The translations under genes were made by a program, and so were the position numbers. Source: Solobacterium sp. (GTDB lineage: Bacteria > Bacillota_I > Bacilli_A > Erysipelotrichales > Erysipelotrichaceae). From it: a DNA stretch of 64,000 bases. The notes under the pieces were generated by a model. It ran no database searches and was not told the DNA's origin. It saw only the letters and a list, made by a program, of their open reading frames with translations. Positions 15,093 through 24,189 of this stretch are shown one piece after another. The stretch is taken from the NCBI GenBank assembly GCA_017510405.1, contig JAFWNG010000013.1:124001-188000 (forward strand), read 5' to 3'. How positions within the stretch are numbered: the stretch's first letter is position 1; every line of letters begins with the position of its first letter.

Positions 15093-18000
15093 ATGAGTGT
15101 ACATCTGCACGTCAAGAGCTGCTATTCGCTGTACGAGAGTACCGTGCGGATCGAGCAGCTCGTACAGAAAGCAAAAGAATGCGGACAGACGCATGCGGTA
15201 CTGTCAGACCATACGGTCATGTACGGAGCCGCTGCTTTTAAGCATGCCTGCGAAAAAGAAGGGATCATCCCGGTATTTGCGCTCGAAATTGACTGCCTTT
15301 ACCGGGACATGAAAGTGCCTTTTGAACTGATTGCGAAGGATAATGCCGGCTATCGTTCGCTGATGCGTCTTTCCTCGAAACTGACGTGCAGCGACAGCAG
15401 AACAGCGCTGCCGGAAGATATACAGGCATGCACGAATCACTGCTTTCTCATCGTTTACGGAGAAGGCGGATATCTTGACGGCGCGTTCGTCAGGGAGGAT
15501 CTTCAGGAACTCATGACGCGGCTGAAGCACCTGCAGGAGGATTTCGGGGAATTTGATGTCGGTCTGTCCTATCAGGAGACGTCCCTCTGGCAGATGCGCA
15601 ATGAACGGATCCGCCGGGCATGCCGCCCGCTCGGGATCCGTACGGCTGCCCTCAGCAAAGTCTTTTACATGAAGCCGGAAGACGCGCAGACACTGCGGAT
15701 GCTGCAGGGGATCCGGGACAATCTCCCGGAGACCGACCGCTTTCTGCCGTTATTGTCCGGACGCCATTACCGGACGGAAGAAGAGATGCGCCGGCTGTAT
15801 CCGGAAGAAGATCTGCGGCGGGCAGATGAGATCGTCAATGCGTGTCACGCCGACGGCATGGGCGTGATGTCCTCGCTTCCTTCCTATACGAGCGAAAAAA
15901 ACGTACCGGCGGAAACGCTTCTGCCGGCGATCGCGAGGGCTGGTCTGCGCAAGCGTCTGAACGGAAAGGAAGATCCGGTCTATACACAGCGTCTGGAATA
16001 TGAGCTGTCGGTGATCCGGCGCATGAAATTTGAAGACTACTTTCTCATCGTATACGACAGTATCCTATATGCGCGGAAACAGGGGATCTTTGTCGGACCG
16101 GGCAGAGGCAGCGCGGTAGGATCCCTGACGGCGTACTGCCTCGGCATAACGCAGCTGGACCCGGTGAAGTGCGGTTTTCTGTTTGAGCGTTTTCTGAATC
16201 CGGAGCGTGTTTCCATGCCGGATATCGATATCGATCTGCCGGCGGACAGACGCAATGAAGTCGTCCGGTACCTGGAAAAGAAATACGGAAGCGACCATGT
16301 GGCTTCCATACTGGCATTCAATACATTCGCGGCGCGTTCGGCTCTGCAGAGCGCCGGCAAATACCTGTCTGTCGCCGATGACCGGATCCGCCTCATGAGC
16401 CGGCGGATCAAGGACAAGGACACCCTGGCGGCAGCGTATGAGAAAGACGGTGATCTGCGGCGCATCATCGCTTCGGATGAGCGTTTTGAAACCGCGTGGC
16501 AGCTTGCTGAGCAGATCGAAGGCCTGCCGCAGCACATCACCAGGCATGCCTGCGGCATCGTTCTGTCCGCAAAAGATCTGCGCGACGTCATTCCCGTATG
16601 CACCGGCACCGATGATATGACATGCACGCAGTTTACCGATGAATGGCTGGAGGAGAGAGGCCTGATCAAGATGGACTACCTGTCCATCATCCACCTGTCC
16701 GTGATCGATGCGGCTGTGCAGCAGATCCGCCGTCAGGATCCGGATTTTGCCATTCTGAAGATCCCGCTGGATGATCCGCATGTCTACAGCATCTTTGCGC
16801 TGGGCGACACGGCGGGGATCTACCAGTTCGATCATGAAGGCGCAAAGAATCTGCTTCGGAAAGTGCGTCCGTCCTGCTTTGAAGAGATCGCGGCGGTATC
16901 GGCTCTGAACCGGCCGGCTGCGGCGGAAAGCAGGCAGACCTATATCGATAACCGGAAAGATCCATCCCGCATCCGCTATATGAACGACGACATGCGGCGC
17001 ATACTCAGCGAAACATACGGTGTCATGCTGTACCAGGAACAGGCGATGCTTGCGGCGCAGTACGCTGCCGGATTCACGCCGGGACGCGCGGATACGATGC
17101 GCAAGGCGATCAAGGATAAAAGCGCCGGGCAGATGCAGGCGCTGGAAAAAGACTTTCTGGCGGGATGCCGCAGAAACGGATATACTGCGGAACAGGCACA
17201 GGAGCTGTTTCATACCGTATCGCAGTTTTCCGGCTACGGATTCAATAAATCCCATGCCTATGCCTATGCGCTGATCAGCTATATGCAGGGATATCTCAAG
17301 GCAAACTATCCGTTATGCTACTATAAATCCCTGCTGGACCGGCAGATCGGCTCGGCCGCGGGGACACGCTTCTACATAACCGAGTGCCGCCGCAGCGGGA
17401 TCGCTGTCACAAACCCTGACATCAACCGGAGCACGGATGAATATCTGCCGGAGGGACTGTCGCTGCGCGCACCGCTGACCCTGATCAAAGGCATCGGCGG
17501 ACCGCAGGCGAAGGCGATCATGGATGAGCGGACTGCCGGCGGACCCTATACGGATTTCTTTGATTTCACTGCCCGCATCATCGGCCGCAGGATCCCGGAA
17601 AACACCCTTGGCTCTTTGATCGACGCCGGTGTGTTCGACAGTTTCGGGACAGGCAGAAAAACTCTGCGGGAAGGCATGGCGCAGGCGCTGCAGTATGCTG
17701 ACCTCATTCGGATCCCCGACGGGGATACGATGATCCTCAATCTGAATCTGGTGTCAAAACCGCTGCTGCGGCGGTATCAGGACATTACGCCGGAAAACGA
17801 TGAAAATGAGAAAAGGGCATTCGGCTTCTACTTTTCTTCCGAACCGGTCACCCGGATCCGCGAACAGTTCGGGATCACGCTTCCGCCGCTGGCTGCGGTC
17901 ATGCGGCAGACCGGACGGGTGGAAGGATTTGCACGGATCCAGACTCTGCGCAGACACCGTGACCGGACCGGCAAATACATGGCTTTTACGACCCTGAGCG

Positions 18001-18155
18001 ACGAGACGGCGAAGATTGAGATGCGCATATTCTCCAGTCTGTTCGCAAAAGTACAGGACGATCTCCGGGAAGGGACATATATCCTCTTCCGTGCTAAAAT
18101 GACGGATGACGGATCGCTGAATGCTGAAGATGTTAAGAAGGTAATAGATTTATGA
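15093..18155 (+). CDS. dnaE: DNA polymerase III alpha subunit DnaE
   Basis: This 1020-residue replicative polymerase subunit starts with the PHP domain (HLHVKSCYSLYES, SDHTVMYG). The pol III palm has PDIDID near residue 375, and GPGRGSAVGSL lies in the finger region just before it. A helix-hairpin-helix region (KGIGGPQAKAI) is followed by an OB fold in the last 80 residues. It is at the short end for the family (1050-1160). In Bacillota DnaE extends RNA primers before PolC takes over; PolC is not in this window. There is no ribosome binding site, and TATAAT lies 6 bases before the ATG. The start matches the family N-terminus, so a leaderless transcript is likely. Its stop overlaps the response regulator start (ATGA). 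Confidence 0.95.
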   Translation: MSVHLHVKSCYSLYESTVRIEQLVQKAKECGQTHAVLSDHTVMYGAAAFKHACEKEGIIPVFALEIDCLYRDMKVPFELIAKDNAGYRSLMRLSSKLTCSDSRTALPEDIQACTNHCFLIVYGEGGYLDGAFVREDLQELMTRLKHLQEDFGEFDVGLSYQETSLWQMRNERIRRACRPLGIRTAALSKVFYMKPEDAQTLRMLQGIRDNLPETDRFLPLLSGRHYRTEEEMRRLYPEEDLRRADEIVNACHADGMGVMSSLPSYTSEKNVPAETLLPAIARAGLRKRLNGKEDPVYTQRLEYELSVIRRMKFEDYFLIVYDSILYARKQGIFVGPGRGSAVGSLTAYCLGITQLDPVKCGFLFERFLNPERVSMPDIDIDLPADRRNEVVRYLEKKYGSDHVASILAFNTFAARSALQSAGKYLSVADDRIRLMSRRIKDKDTLAAAYEKDGDLRRIIASDERFETAWQLAEQIEGLPQHITRHACGIVLSAKDLRDVIPVCTGTDDMTCTQFTDEWLEERGLIKMDYLSIIHLSVIDAAVQQIRRQDPDFAILKIPLDDPHVYSIFALGDTAGIYQFDHEGAKNLLRKVRPSCFEEIAAVSALNRPAAAESRQTYIDNRKDPSRIRYMNDDMRRILSETYGVMLYQEQAMLAAQYAAGFTPGRADTMRKAIKDKSAGQMQALEKDFLAGCRRNGYTAEQAQELFHTVSQFSGYGFNKSHAYAYALISYMQGYLKANYPLCYYKSLLDRQIGSAAGTRFYITECRRSGIAVTNPDINRSTDEYLPEGLSLRAPLTLIKGIGGPQAKAIMDERTAGGPYTDFFDFTARIIGRRIPENTLGSLIDAGVFDSFGTGRKTLREGMAQALQYADLIRIPDGDTMILNLNLVSKPLLRRYQDITPENDENEKRAFGFYFSSEPVTRIREQFGITLPPLAAVMRQTGRVEGFARIQTLRRHRDRTGKYMAFTTLSDETAKIEMRIFSSLFAKVQDDLREGTYILFRAKMTDDGSLNAEDVKKVIDL

Positions 18156-18814
18156 CAAGAATACTGATCGTAGATGATGAAGTGAATATCCGTGAAGTCG
18201 TACGGGAATACTGTGAGCTCAACGGTTACGATACCGACGAGGCAAAAGACGGGCTGGAAGCAGTGGAAAAAGTCCGGTCCGTACACTATGACTGCATTAT
18301 TCTGGATGTGATGATGCCGAAAATGGACGGCTTCAGCGCATGCCGGGAGATCAAGAAGATCGACCCGGTGCCGGTGATCATGCTGAGTGCGCGCACCGAG
18401 GAGTTCGACAAGCTGTACGGCTTTGAACTCGGTGTTGACGACTATGTCGTCAAACCGTTCTCGCCGAAAGAACTGATGGCCCGCATCAAGGTCATTCTTG
18501 AGCGCGGCTCGTATATTACGACCAGAGTCCTGACATTTGACGGCCTGACGATCGACGTGACCGGCCGCAGCGTGACCGTGGACGGTACAAAGGTGGATCT
18601 GACACCGAAAGAGATCGACCTGCTGATCTATCTGGCCATTCATCCGAACGTAGCGCTGTCCCGGCAGAGACTGCTGGAGGAAGTCTGGAATTATGACTAC
18701 TTCGGCGATGACCGGACAGTGGATACACATATCAAGATGCTGCGGCACAACCTCGGCAGATACAGAGATCATATTGTAACAGTACGCGGAATGGGGTATA
18801 AGTTTGAAGCTTGA
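18152..18814 (+). CDS. OmpR/PhoB-type response regulator
   Basis: A 220-residue two-component regulator. The receiver domain has acidic residues Asp8, Asp9 and phospho-acceptor Asp52 (ILDVMMPKMDG), Ser79 and Lys101. The C-terminal winged-helix DNA-binding domain covers about 125-220 and ends in the typical VRGMGYKFEA. It is translationally coupled to dnaE (4-base overlap) and to the histidine kinase downstream. Its targets cannot be told from sequence. Linkage to dnaE is an unusual arrangement, so replication and signalling genes may share a transcript. Confidence 0.93.
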   Translation: MTRILIVDDEVNIREVVREYCELNGYDTDEAKDGLEAVEKVRSVHYDCIILDVMMPKMDGFSACREIKKIDPVPVIMLSARTEEFDKLYGFELGVDDYVVKPFSPKELMARIKVILERGSYITTRVLTFDGLTIDVTGRSVTVDGTKVDLTPKEIDLLIYLAIHPNVALSRQRLLEEVWNYDYFGDDRTVDTHIKMLRHNLGRYRDHIVTVRGMGYKFEA

Positions 18815-20252
18815 TACGAAGGGCATTCTGTTTCGTGTCTGGCTTACTGTGTTCCTTCTCGCAGCCGGGATCACCGTATTCATCGGAATGCTGCAGATCG
18901 GACTGATCCGGCCGTATTACCGCAACAATATCGTATCGTCGGTAAAACTGGTCGCGGATACAGTGCAGAACAACCTGATCCTGGCGGATACCGGACAGGG
19001 TCAGACCGAAACGGCGCTCAGAGAAGTCATCGACAACAATGTCTGTCTGGTCATTTACAACGACCGGGCAAACATCATATATGAGGCGGATTCACTCGGA
19101 ACCGGCTGTATTTTCAATGCGCCTGCGACGTCACAGATGAACGTGTACCGCTCCGGTACATCCATGCTGGAACTGCTGGCGGCCAACGGCGGCGAGTATT
19201 CCGAGAATGTATCCAATACGCGCACCGGTCTTGAAATGATCGTGTACGGACGTACGATCCGGGATGAACTGTCCAATTATTATCTGTTCGTGAATTCGCC
19301 GGTCGAGCCGGTCGATTCCATCGTTACATTCTTCTTCCGGCAGTATGTTCTGTATACGCTGATCGCGATCGTGTTTGCTTCGGTCGTTTCCTATCTGATC
19401 GCCCGCAGTATTTCCGATCCGATCGTGCGCATGCGCAGAGAAGCGGGAAAACTGGCCAAGGCGGACTACAGCGCGAATTTTGAAGGCGGCCGGTATACCG
19501 AAACGACAGAACTTGCGTCCACGCTGAACGATGCGCGCGACAAGCTTTCCAAGATCGACCAGCTGCGCCGGGACCTGATCGCCAATGTGTCCCATGATAT
19601 CCGCACGCCGATCACGGACATCCGCGCCTATGCGGAAATGATCCGGGATATTTCCGGAAATGATCCGGTAAAGCGGCAGAAGCACCTCGATGTGATCATC
19701 CGCGAGACGCAGTATATGAATAATCTAGTTACGGATATGAGCGAACTGTCCAAGATGCAGTCCGGAAACTATCACCTGAATATTGAGGAAGTCGACCTTA
19801 CCGCCGTGATCCGGGATATCATCGGCATCTACCGGCAGACCATGGAAAAGGGAATGATCAGCGTGAAGGAAGAGTTTGATGATGACCTGATCATTTACGC
19901 CGATGAGATCAAGATCTCCCAGGTCGTTTCCAACTATATTTCCAATGCCGTCAAGCATTCGCCGGACGGCGGAACGATCACTGTCCGGGCATATTTCAAG
20001 GAAGACGGACATACGGTGCGCTTCGAAGTACAGGATGAGGGAGACGGGATCTCGGCGGAAGACATGCCGTATATCTGGGACCGCTACAATAAGTTCTCCC
20101 GCAATTTCTCCCGGTCCATGACGAATACCGGACTTGGTCTGGCGATCGTCAAGGCGATCCTCGACGCGCATATGGCGCCGTACGGGGTGGAAAGCGATGT
20201 CGGAAAGGGATCGCTGTTCTGGTTCGAACTCAATGGAAAACACGCGGGCTGA
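18804..20252 (+). CDS. Membrane sensor histidine kinase
   Basis: A 482-residue kinase starting from TTG at 18804, with GGGG a few bases upstream and an 11-base overlap with the regulator gene. Two membrane helices (about 12-34 and 178-199) enclose an extracellular sensor domain of about 145 residues. HAMP follows (about 200-250), then HisKA with His264 in NVSHDIRTPITD. The ATPase domain has the N box SNYISNAVKHS, G1 DEGDGIS and G2 NTGLGLAIVK. It should phosphorylate the adjacent regulator. The sensor domain has no motif that I recognise. Confidence 0.93.
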   Translation: MKLDTKGILFRVWLTVFLLAAGITVFIGMLQIGLIRPYYRNNIVSSVKLVADTVQNNLILADTGQGQTETALREVIDNNVCLVIYNDRANIIYEADSLGTGCIFNAPATSQMNVYRSGTSMLELLAANGGEYSENVSNTRTGLEMIVYGRTIRDELSNYYLFVNSPVEPVDSIVTFFFRQYVLYTLIAIVFASVVSYLIARSISDPIVRMRREAGKLAKADYSANFEGGRYTETTELASTLNDARDKLSKIDQLRRDLIANVSHDIRTPITDIRAYAEMIRDISGNDPVKRQKHLDVIIRETQYMNNLVTDMSELSKMQSGNYHLNIEEVDLTAVIRDIIGIYRQTMEKGMISVKEEFDDDLIIYADEIKISQVVSNYISNAVKHSPDGGTITVRAYFKEDGHTVRFEVQDEGDGISAEDMPYIWDRYNKFSRNFSRSMTNTGLGLAIVKAILDAHMAPYGVESDVGKGSLFWFELNGKHAG

Positions 20253-20928
20253 TTATCTGTACGGGACAGGCTTCACAGTCGTACAGACGGAAAACGGATA
20301 TCACTTCAATTCCGATACGGAGCTGCTTGGTCTGTTCATGCAGGCAAAGCCGGCCGAGAGAGTGCTCGATATCGGCTGTCATTCCGGCGCGCTGATGCTG
20401 TATGCGGCACACAGCGGCGCGGTAAAGATCGAAGGCATCGATCTCTATGAGGAAGTGACGAAGCTGGCCGAAGAGAACATGAAGCGCTGCGGTGTCAGCG
20501 CCGTTGTACATACCGGCCGTGTGCAGGATCTGAAGACCGGTCCGTACGATCTGATCGTCTGTAATCCGCCGTACTTTAAAAACAGCGGCAGTATGGTTCC
20601 CAAAGACAGGATCCTGCATGCCGCAAGGCATGAGACGGAGCTGGGACTGGACGAGCTGTTTGCGGCGGTACGCCGGCTTCTGAGCGAGCGGGGACGCTTC
20701 TGCCTGGTGCACAGGGTCAGCCGTCTGCAGGATATTATCACGGCGGCCGGAAACGCCGGGTTCGGCATTACGCGCATGCGGATCGCATACCGGACGAAAG
20801 ACGGTCCGGGACAGAGCGTTCTTCTGGAACTGCGGCGCGGCGCGAAGCGGGAAGTGACGGCGGAGCCGCCGGCATTCCTGGATGACCGCAGTACATTTAT
20901 CACCGACGGAAAGGGGAATAACGTATGA
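20233..20928 (+). CDS. tRNA1(Val) A37 N6-methyltransferase-like protein
   Basis: A 231-residue SAM-dependent methyltransferase of the YfiC/TrmN6 type. Motif I is VLDIGCHSGALML at about residues 43-55, and the adenine-N6 catalytic motif NPPYF is at about 115-119. The N-terminal part (YLYGTGFTVVQTENGYHFNSDTELLGLF) matches the family signature in which a hydrophobic region precedes D-x-x-L-L. ATG 20233 overlaps the kinase stop and has no clear ribosome binding site, so translation is probably coupled. Its stop overlaps the next start (ATGA). Family members methylate adenine in tRNA; the exact target here is not proven. Confidence 0.85.
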   Translation: MENTRADYLYGTGFTVVQTENGYHFNSDTELLGLFMQAKPAERVLDIGCHSGALMLYAAHSGAVKIEGIDLYEEVTKLAEENMKRCGVSAVVHTGRVQDLKTGPYDLIVCNPPYFKNSGSMVPKDRILHAARHETELGLDELFAAVRRLLSERGRFCLVHRVSRLQDIITAAGNAGFGITRMRIAYRTKDGPGQSVLLELRRGAKREVTAEPPAFLDDRSTFITDGKGNNV

Positions 20929-22100
20929 GAGCAGCATCACTGTCGATCCTGATACTGACTGCTGTCCTGATGGGACTGATCCTGTCAGTGATCTTTTACC
21001 GCCCGCGGCCTGTCAGTATTCCGCATCCTTCACCGCCGCGCACTGACGATGATCCGGACGCGGAGAAGATCCTGCAGGAGAATCTTGCCCTGACAGAGCG
21101 CATGATCCGGCTGCGGTGGCCGTATTCGACATGGCTGATGTCCTTCAGCCGTCTGGAGAACTGTCTGCTCATGCACTGGCAGGGACTTTCGAAACACGCG
21201 GAAGAAGCGATCCTGTTCTATGTTTCCACGGAGAGAACGCTGCAGATGATCATGGAAGCGGTCAGCCGGATGAACAGCGACCACGATCAGCCGGCGTACG
21301 ACTTCTGGATCGCGGTGCCGGTGCGTTATGAAGACAGCTATTATACTTCTGCCGAAGTCCGCAGATGGTTTCTCGACAGCGGCATCAAAGTCCGCTGTGT
21401 GTACTGCGAAGGGGACGGACTGGAGAACTGCTTCGGCAGAGACGCGGATACGGCGTTTACAGCCTTTGGAACAAAAGCGATGGCGGAGTTCAAGATCGAA
21501 GGGGACGAAGCTCATGTACATGCCTGCAGAGAGGCAATGACGGCCATGAAGCCGGCGGCGGACAGATTCACGCCGACCTCACTGGCAGCTCTGAATGAGC
21601 TGAAAGAATATATGCCGTTCCGAAGCCGTGTCTATATGGCGCTGCCGGGAGCGGAAGAAAAAAAGACCGCGGCGGCGGTCCTGCTGTTCCCGTTTGCAAA
21701 AGACTGGTTCAATGCCGAGATCAGTTTCTATGAAGACACATTTATCCTGCAGGCAGTCAGTGAAGACCAGAAAGAGGAGGCGATCGCCGCGCTGCAGAAA
21801 ACGGCGGAGAAGTACAATGTTTCGCTGAAGCTCAAAGCGGAACGGAATACCTCTTCGGCGATGGCGCCGGATTCCCCGGAGTACGCGTCATTCTGCCGCC
21901 TTGTGAAGGAAACGACGGAAGCGGATCATGTGCTTCCGGTACTGCGCAATGATATCTATACGCCGCATTTCCGCGGTCTGCCCGCTGTGTTCTTTTCACC
22001 GATGCGCTCTCTGTCGGCGGATTCGGCAGAGAAGGCGATCCGCTATTACCACGCGGTGCTGACAGAGACCGGGAAGAAAAATCCGGAAGCTTCCATCTAG
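20925..22100 (+). CDS. Membrane-anchored M20-peptidase-like protein lacking metal ligands
   Basis: A 391-residue protein with one N-terminal membrane helix (residues 6-25). Its fold order follows membrane-anchored M20 carboxypeptidases (PM20D1/CPS1 type). A helix-strand unit around LLMHWQGLSKHAEEAILFY is followed by RTLQMIMEAV (where the family has KGS..AILEAV), FWIAVPVRYED (family: YLAFGHDEE), and the C-terminal NDIYTPHFRGLPAVFFSPM (family: TDSRHYR..). The zinc-binding HxD motif, the D-D-K-G segment and the Glu-Glu pair are all missing, so it should not be an active metallopeptidase. It is the last gene of the dnaE transcript, coupled by a 4-base overlap. The family assignment is my own alignment by eye; a binding or structural role is inference. 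Confidence 0.6.
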   Translation: MRAASLSILILTAVLMGLILSVIFYRPRPVSIPHPSPPRTDDDPDAEKILQENLALTERMIRLRWPYSTWLMSFSRLENCLLMHWQGLSKHAEEAILFYVSTERTLQMIMEAVSRMNSDHDQPAYDFWIAVPVRYEDSYYTSAEVRRWFLDSGIKVRCVYCEGDGLENCFGRDADTAFTAFGTKAMAEFKIEGDEAHVHACREAMTAMKPAADRFTPTSLAALNELKEYMPFRSRVYMALPGAEEKKTAAAVLLFPFAKDWFNAEISFYEDTFILQAVSEDQKEEAIAALQKTAEKYNVSLKLKAERNTSSAMAPDSPEYASFCRLVKETTEADHVLPVLRNDIYTPHFRGLPAVFFSPMRSLSADSAEKAIRYYHAVLTETGKKNPEASI

Positions 22101-22117
22101 CCGCTGCGAACACACAG

Positions 22118-22153
22118 AAAAAACCGTATCACATCGGAAGTGATACGGTTTTA
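22118..22153. terminator. Bidirectional terminator between convergent genes
   Basis: AAAACCGTATCAC pairs with GTGATACGGTTTT with a seven-base loop, flanked by A and T runs. It can end both the dnaE operon (+) and the foldase operon (-). Confidence 0.88.
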
Positions 22154-22156
22154 ACG

Positions 22157-23041
22157 TTACTTGGTCTCTTCGGCTTTGATGTCCTGTACGAGATACTTCG
22201 GATAATCTGCCGAAACACCGTCATACAGCGTCTTGTCATAGATGTGGAATCCGTACTTCGTGAAGTAGTATACGGAAGCGTCATCCGCGATCCGGCTGAG
22301 GTTCTGGAAGGTCGTAACTGCATCTTCCTTCAGCTTTTCCGGGTCGTTTTCATCGATGTGTGCAAGAACATATTTGGAACCGTCCGATGCCGGAATGACT
22401 GTCCAGCCGTCGTCCTTCTTCATGGAGAACAGGGAGGAGCGGACCATGGCATCCAGGGTCGTGGATTCGGTCGTATACAGCAGGGAAGTTCCGGTGCTGG
22501 AAGAGTTGTGAGCGCTCGCTGCTTCGGCTGCCGTTGCCTTTCCGTCCTTCAGTTCGCTCAGTGCCGCATTGGCATCTTCAGAGGATTCGAACTCAAGCAG
22601 GGTTGCCTTTACCGGCGTGTAGGCAGTGCAGAGCGATTCATAGTTCTCATTGATATAGTTGAGTGTCAGCTGTTCTGCCTGAAGGGAGAGGATCAGCTGT
22701 TCCTTGTACTCTTCTTCGGTCATGCCTGTCTGTTCCAGATAGGTGATGAACATGTCGCCGTACAGGGATTTGTAGTTTTCCAGTGTTTCTTCTGCCTGTT
22801 TGCGCATATCGTCAGTCGTTTCGATCTCGGCGGCTGCGATGATGTTGTTGGCATTCGTGATCGCTGTGGAAGTACCGTAGGTACTGTTCAGAATGGAGTA
22901 GACATCGCCTTTGGTGATGTTTTTACTGCCGACGGTGATGAGGACAGTGCTGCTGTCTTTCAGCTTCGCCTGTGCGTCGCTGCATCCGCTGAGTGTGCCC
23001 ATCAGTACGGCTGCGGTCATTACGGCTGTGAACTTTTTCAT
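22157..23041 (-). CDS. PrsA-like foldase lipoprotein
   Basis: A 294-residue lipoprotein with signal peptide and lipobox LSGC (lipidated Cys20). It has a SurA/PrsA-like N-terminal helical region (VYSILNSTYG to about residue 150) and a degenerate parvulin-like part (about 145-245). Parvulin catalytic residues are not evident, so chaperone action without isomerase activity is likely. PrsA-type proteins help exported proteins fold on the outer face of the membrane. It lies 11 bases downstream of a related gene and shares its promoter; GTAAGGAGG precedes its ATG. Confidence 0.8.
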   Translation of the reverse strand: MKKFTAVMTAAVLMGTLSGCSDAQAKLKDSSTVLITVGSKNITKGDVYSILNSTYGTSTAITNANNIIAAAEIETTDDMRKQAEETLENYKSLYGDMFITYLEQTGMTEEEYKEQLILSLQAEQLTLNYINENYESLCTAYTPVKATLLEFESSEDANAALSELKDGKATAAEAASAHNSSSTGTSLLYTTESTTLDAMVRSSLFSMKKDDGWTVIPASDGSKYVLAHIDENDPEKLKEDAVTTFQNLSRIADDASVYYFTKYGFHIYDKTLYDGVSADYPKYLVQDIKAEETK

Positions 23042-23052
23042 CTGTAGCCTCC

Positions 23053-24021
23053 TTACTCACCGACGCCCATAGCGTCCTTTACGGATTTCTCAAGATCTGC
23101 GTCACCGTGGAAATCGATGCCGAGGTCCTGGATCTTCGCCCATGTTGCCTTGCCCTGCAGGGTGGAATCGTAGCTGTTGATCAGTTCCAGATATGGGTCG
23201 GAGCCTTCTGTATTCGCTTCCAGTGTTTCCGGTGTGGAAGCTGTGCAGGTGATCTTGAAATAACCGAACAGATTGGAACGGATCCAGTCACTGGTCTGTC
23301 CTTCGGTCAGTGCCAGCGCACCTTCGAGGAAGCTGCTGTCCAGCGAAGAAGCGTTGCGGTCAACGATACCGAGTCTGCCGCCGCCCGAAGCGGTGGAGGT
23401 GTCCTCGGAGAACTGTGCTGCTGCATCGGCGAATGTGCCGCCGGAAGCGAGCAGATCATCGACTGCCTTCATGCGGGCAGCTTCGTCCGCGGTCGGCTTT
23501 TCGGCCGGATTCTCGCGGTCTTCAAACTGAATCAGAATATAGCTGACTTCGCGGATCTTGAGATCGTCGAAGTTCGCTTTTGCATAGTCTGCGGAGATCT
23601 TGTCGATCTTCTGTACCATTACAAAGTATTCTTCAAGATCCGTGAAACCGGTGGAAGCGAGGTCTCTTTTGAGCTGCTCTTCATAATTCGCACCGTAGTT
23701 CTGCTGGTAGCTCTGACGGACGCTTGCGGCATTCGTTTTTGCCGTTTCCTTCATTTCGTCGGTCGTTTCCACTGCTGCGTCGGCCGCTGCTTTCTGAACG
23801 AGGGAGATCACAGTATTTGTGCCGCCGTTCTTGTAGAGCTCGTCATACCATGCAGATGCGGTAATGTCTTCGTTATTGATGGAATAGACGACGTCTTCGC
23901 CGTTTACCTGTTTGCCTTTGAGTTTGCCTTTGTTCGTGTCATAGATGTAATAAACGCTCAGAACAGCGAATACAAGAATGACAAGCGATACAAACCAGTT
24001 CTTTTTGATCGTACTAAGCAT
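23053..24021 (-). CDS. Membrane-anchored parvulin-type foldase (PrsA-like)
   Basis: A 322-residue protein with an uncleaved N-terminal membrane anchor (about 9-27) instead of a lipobox. A helical SurA-N-like region follows, and then a recognisable parvulin domain at about 155-255 (VSYILIQFEDRENP, then GGGRLGIVDRN, then the LFGYFKI strand). Peptidyl-prolyl isomerase activity is plausible but the usual His/Cys pairs are weak. It is the first gene of a two-gene operon with the lipoprotein foldase. The ATG has AGGAGG with 5-6 bases spacing. Having two foldases with different anchors suggests a division of labour, which is inference. Confidence 0.82.
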   Translation of the reverse strand: MLSTIKKNWFVSLVILVFAVLSVYYIYDTNKGKLKGKQVNGEDVVYSINNEDITASAWYDELYKNGGTNTVISLVQKAAADAAVETTDEMKETAKTNAASVRQSYQQNYGANYEEQLKRDLASTGFTDLEEYFVMVQKIDKISADYAKANFDDLKIREVSYILIQFEDRENPAEKPTADEAARMKAVDDLLASGGTFADAAAQFSEDTSTASGGGRLGIVDRNASSLDSSFLEGALALTEGQTSDWIRSNLFGYFKITCTASTPETLEANTEGSDPYLELINSYDSTLQGKATWAKIQDLGIDFHGDADLEKSVKDAMGVGE

Positions 24022-24048
24022 GTTGCCTCCTGTTAAAAACGCTTTCCT

Positions 24049-24077
24049 ATTATATGTTATTCACTTATGTTTTGCAA
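24049..24077 (-). promoter_or_regulatory. Promoter of the foldase operon
   Basis: On the minus strand, -35 TTGCAA (24077-24072), a 17 bp spacer and a perfect -10 TATAAT (24054-24049) lie 27 bases before the start codon. Confidence 0.75.
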
Positions 24078-24153
24078 TTTAGGAATCTGAACTTTACGTG
24101 AACAGGTGTAAACGGAATAAGAGATAGTACTTCAACACTCTTATTTCATTTGG

Positions 24154-24162
24154 TGATATAAT
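24154..24162 (+). promoter_or_regulatory. Extended -10 promoter of the suf operon
   Basis: TGATATAAT at 24154-24162 is a perfect extended -10. The -35 region (AACACT at 17 bp) is poor. It lies 27 bases before sufC. No obvious palindrome for an IscR-like repressor is seen. Confidence 0.65.
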
Positions 24163-24189
24163 CGACACGTTAACAAGGAGTGGTGGTTT

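Noticed and set aside
16065-17255. 396-residue open frame on the minus strand inside dnaE
   Set aside because: Antisense to the conserved polymerase core; no independent evidence.
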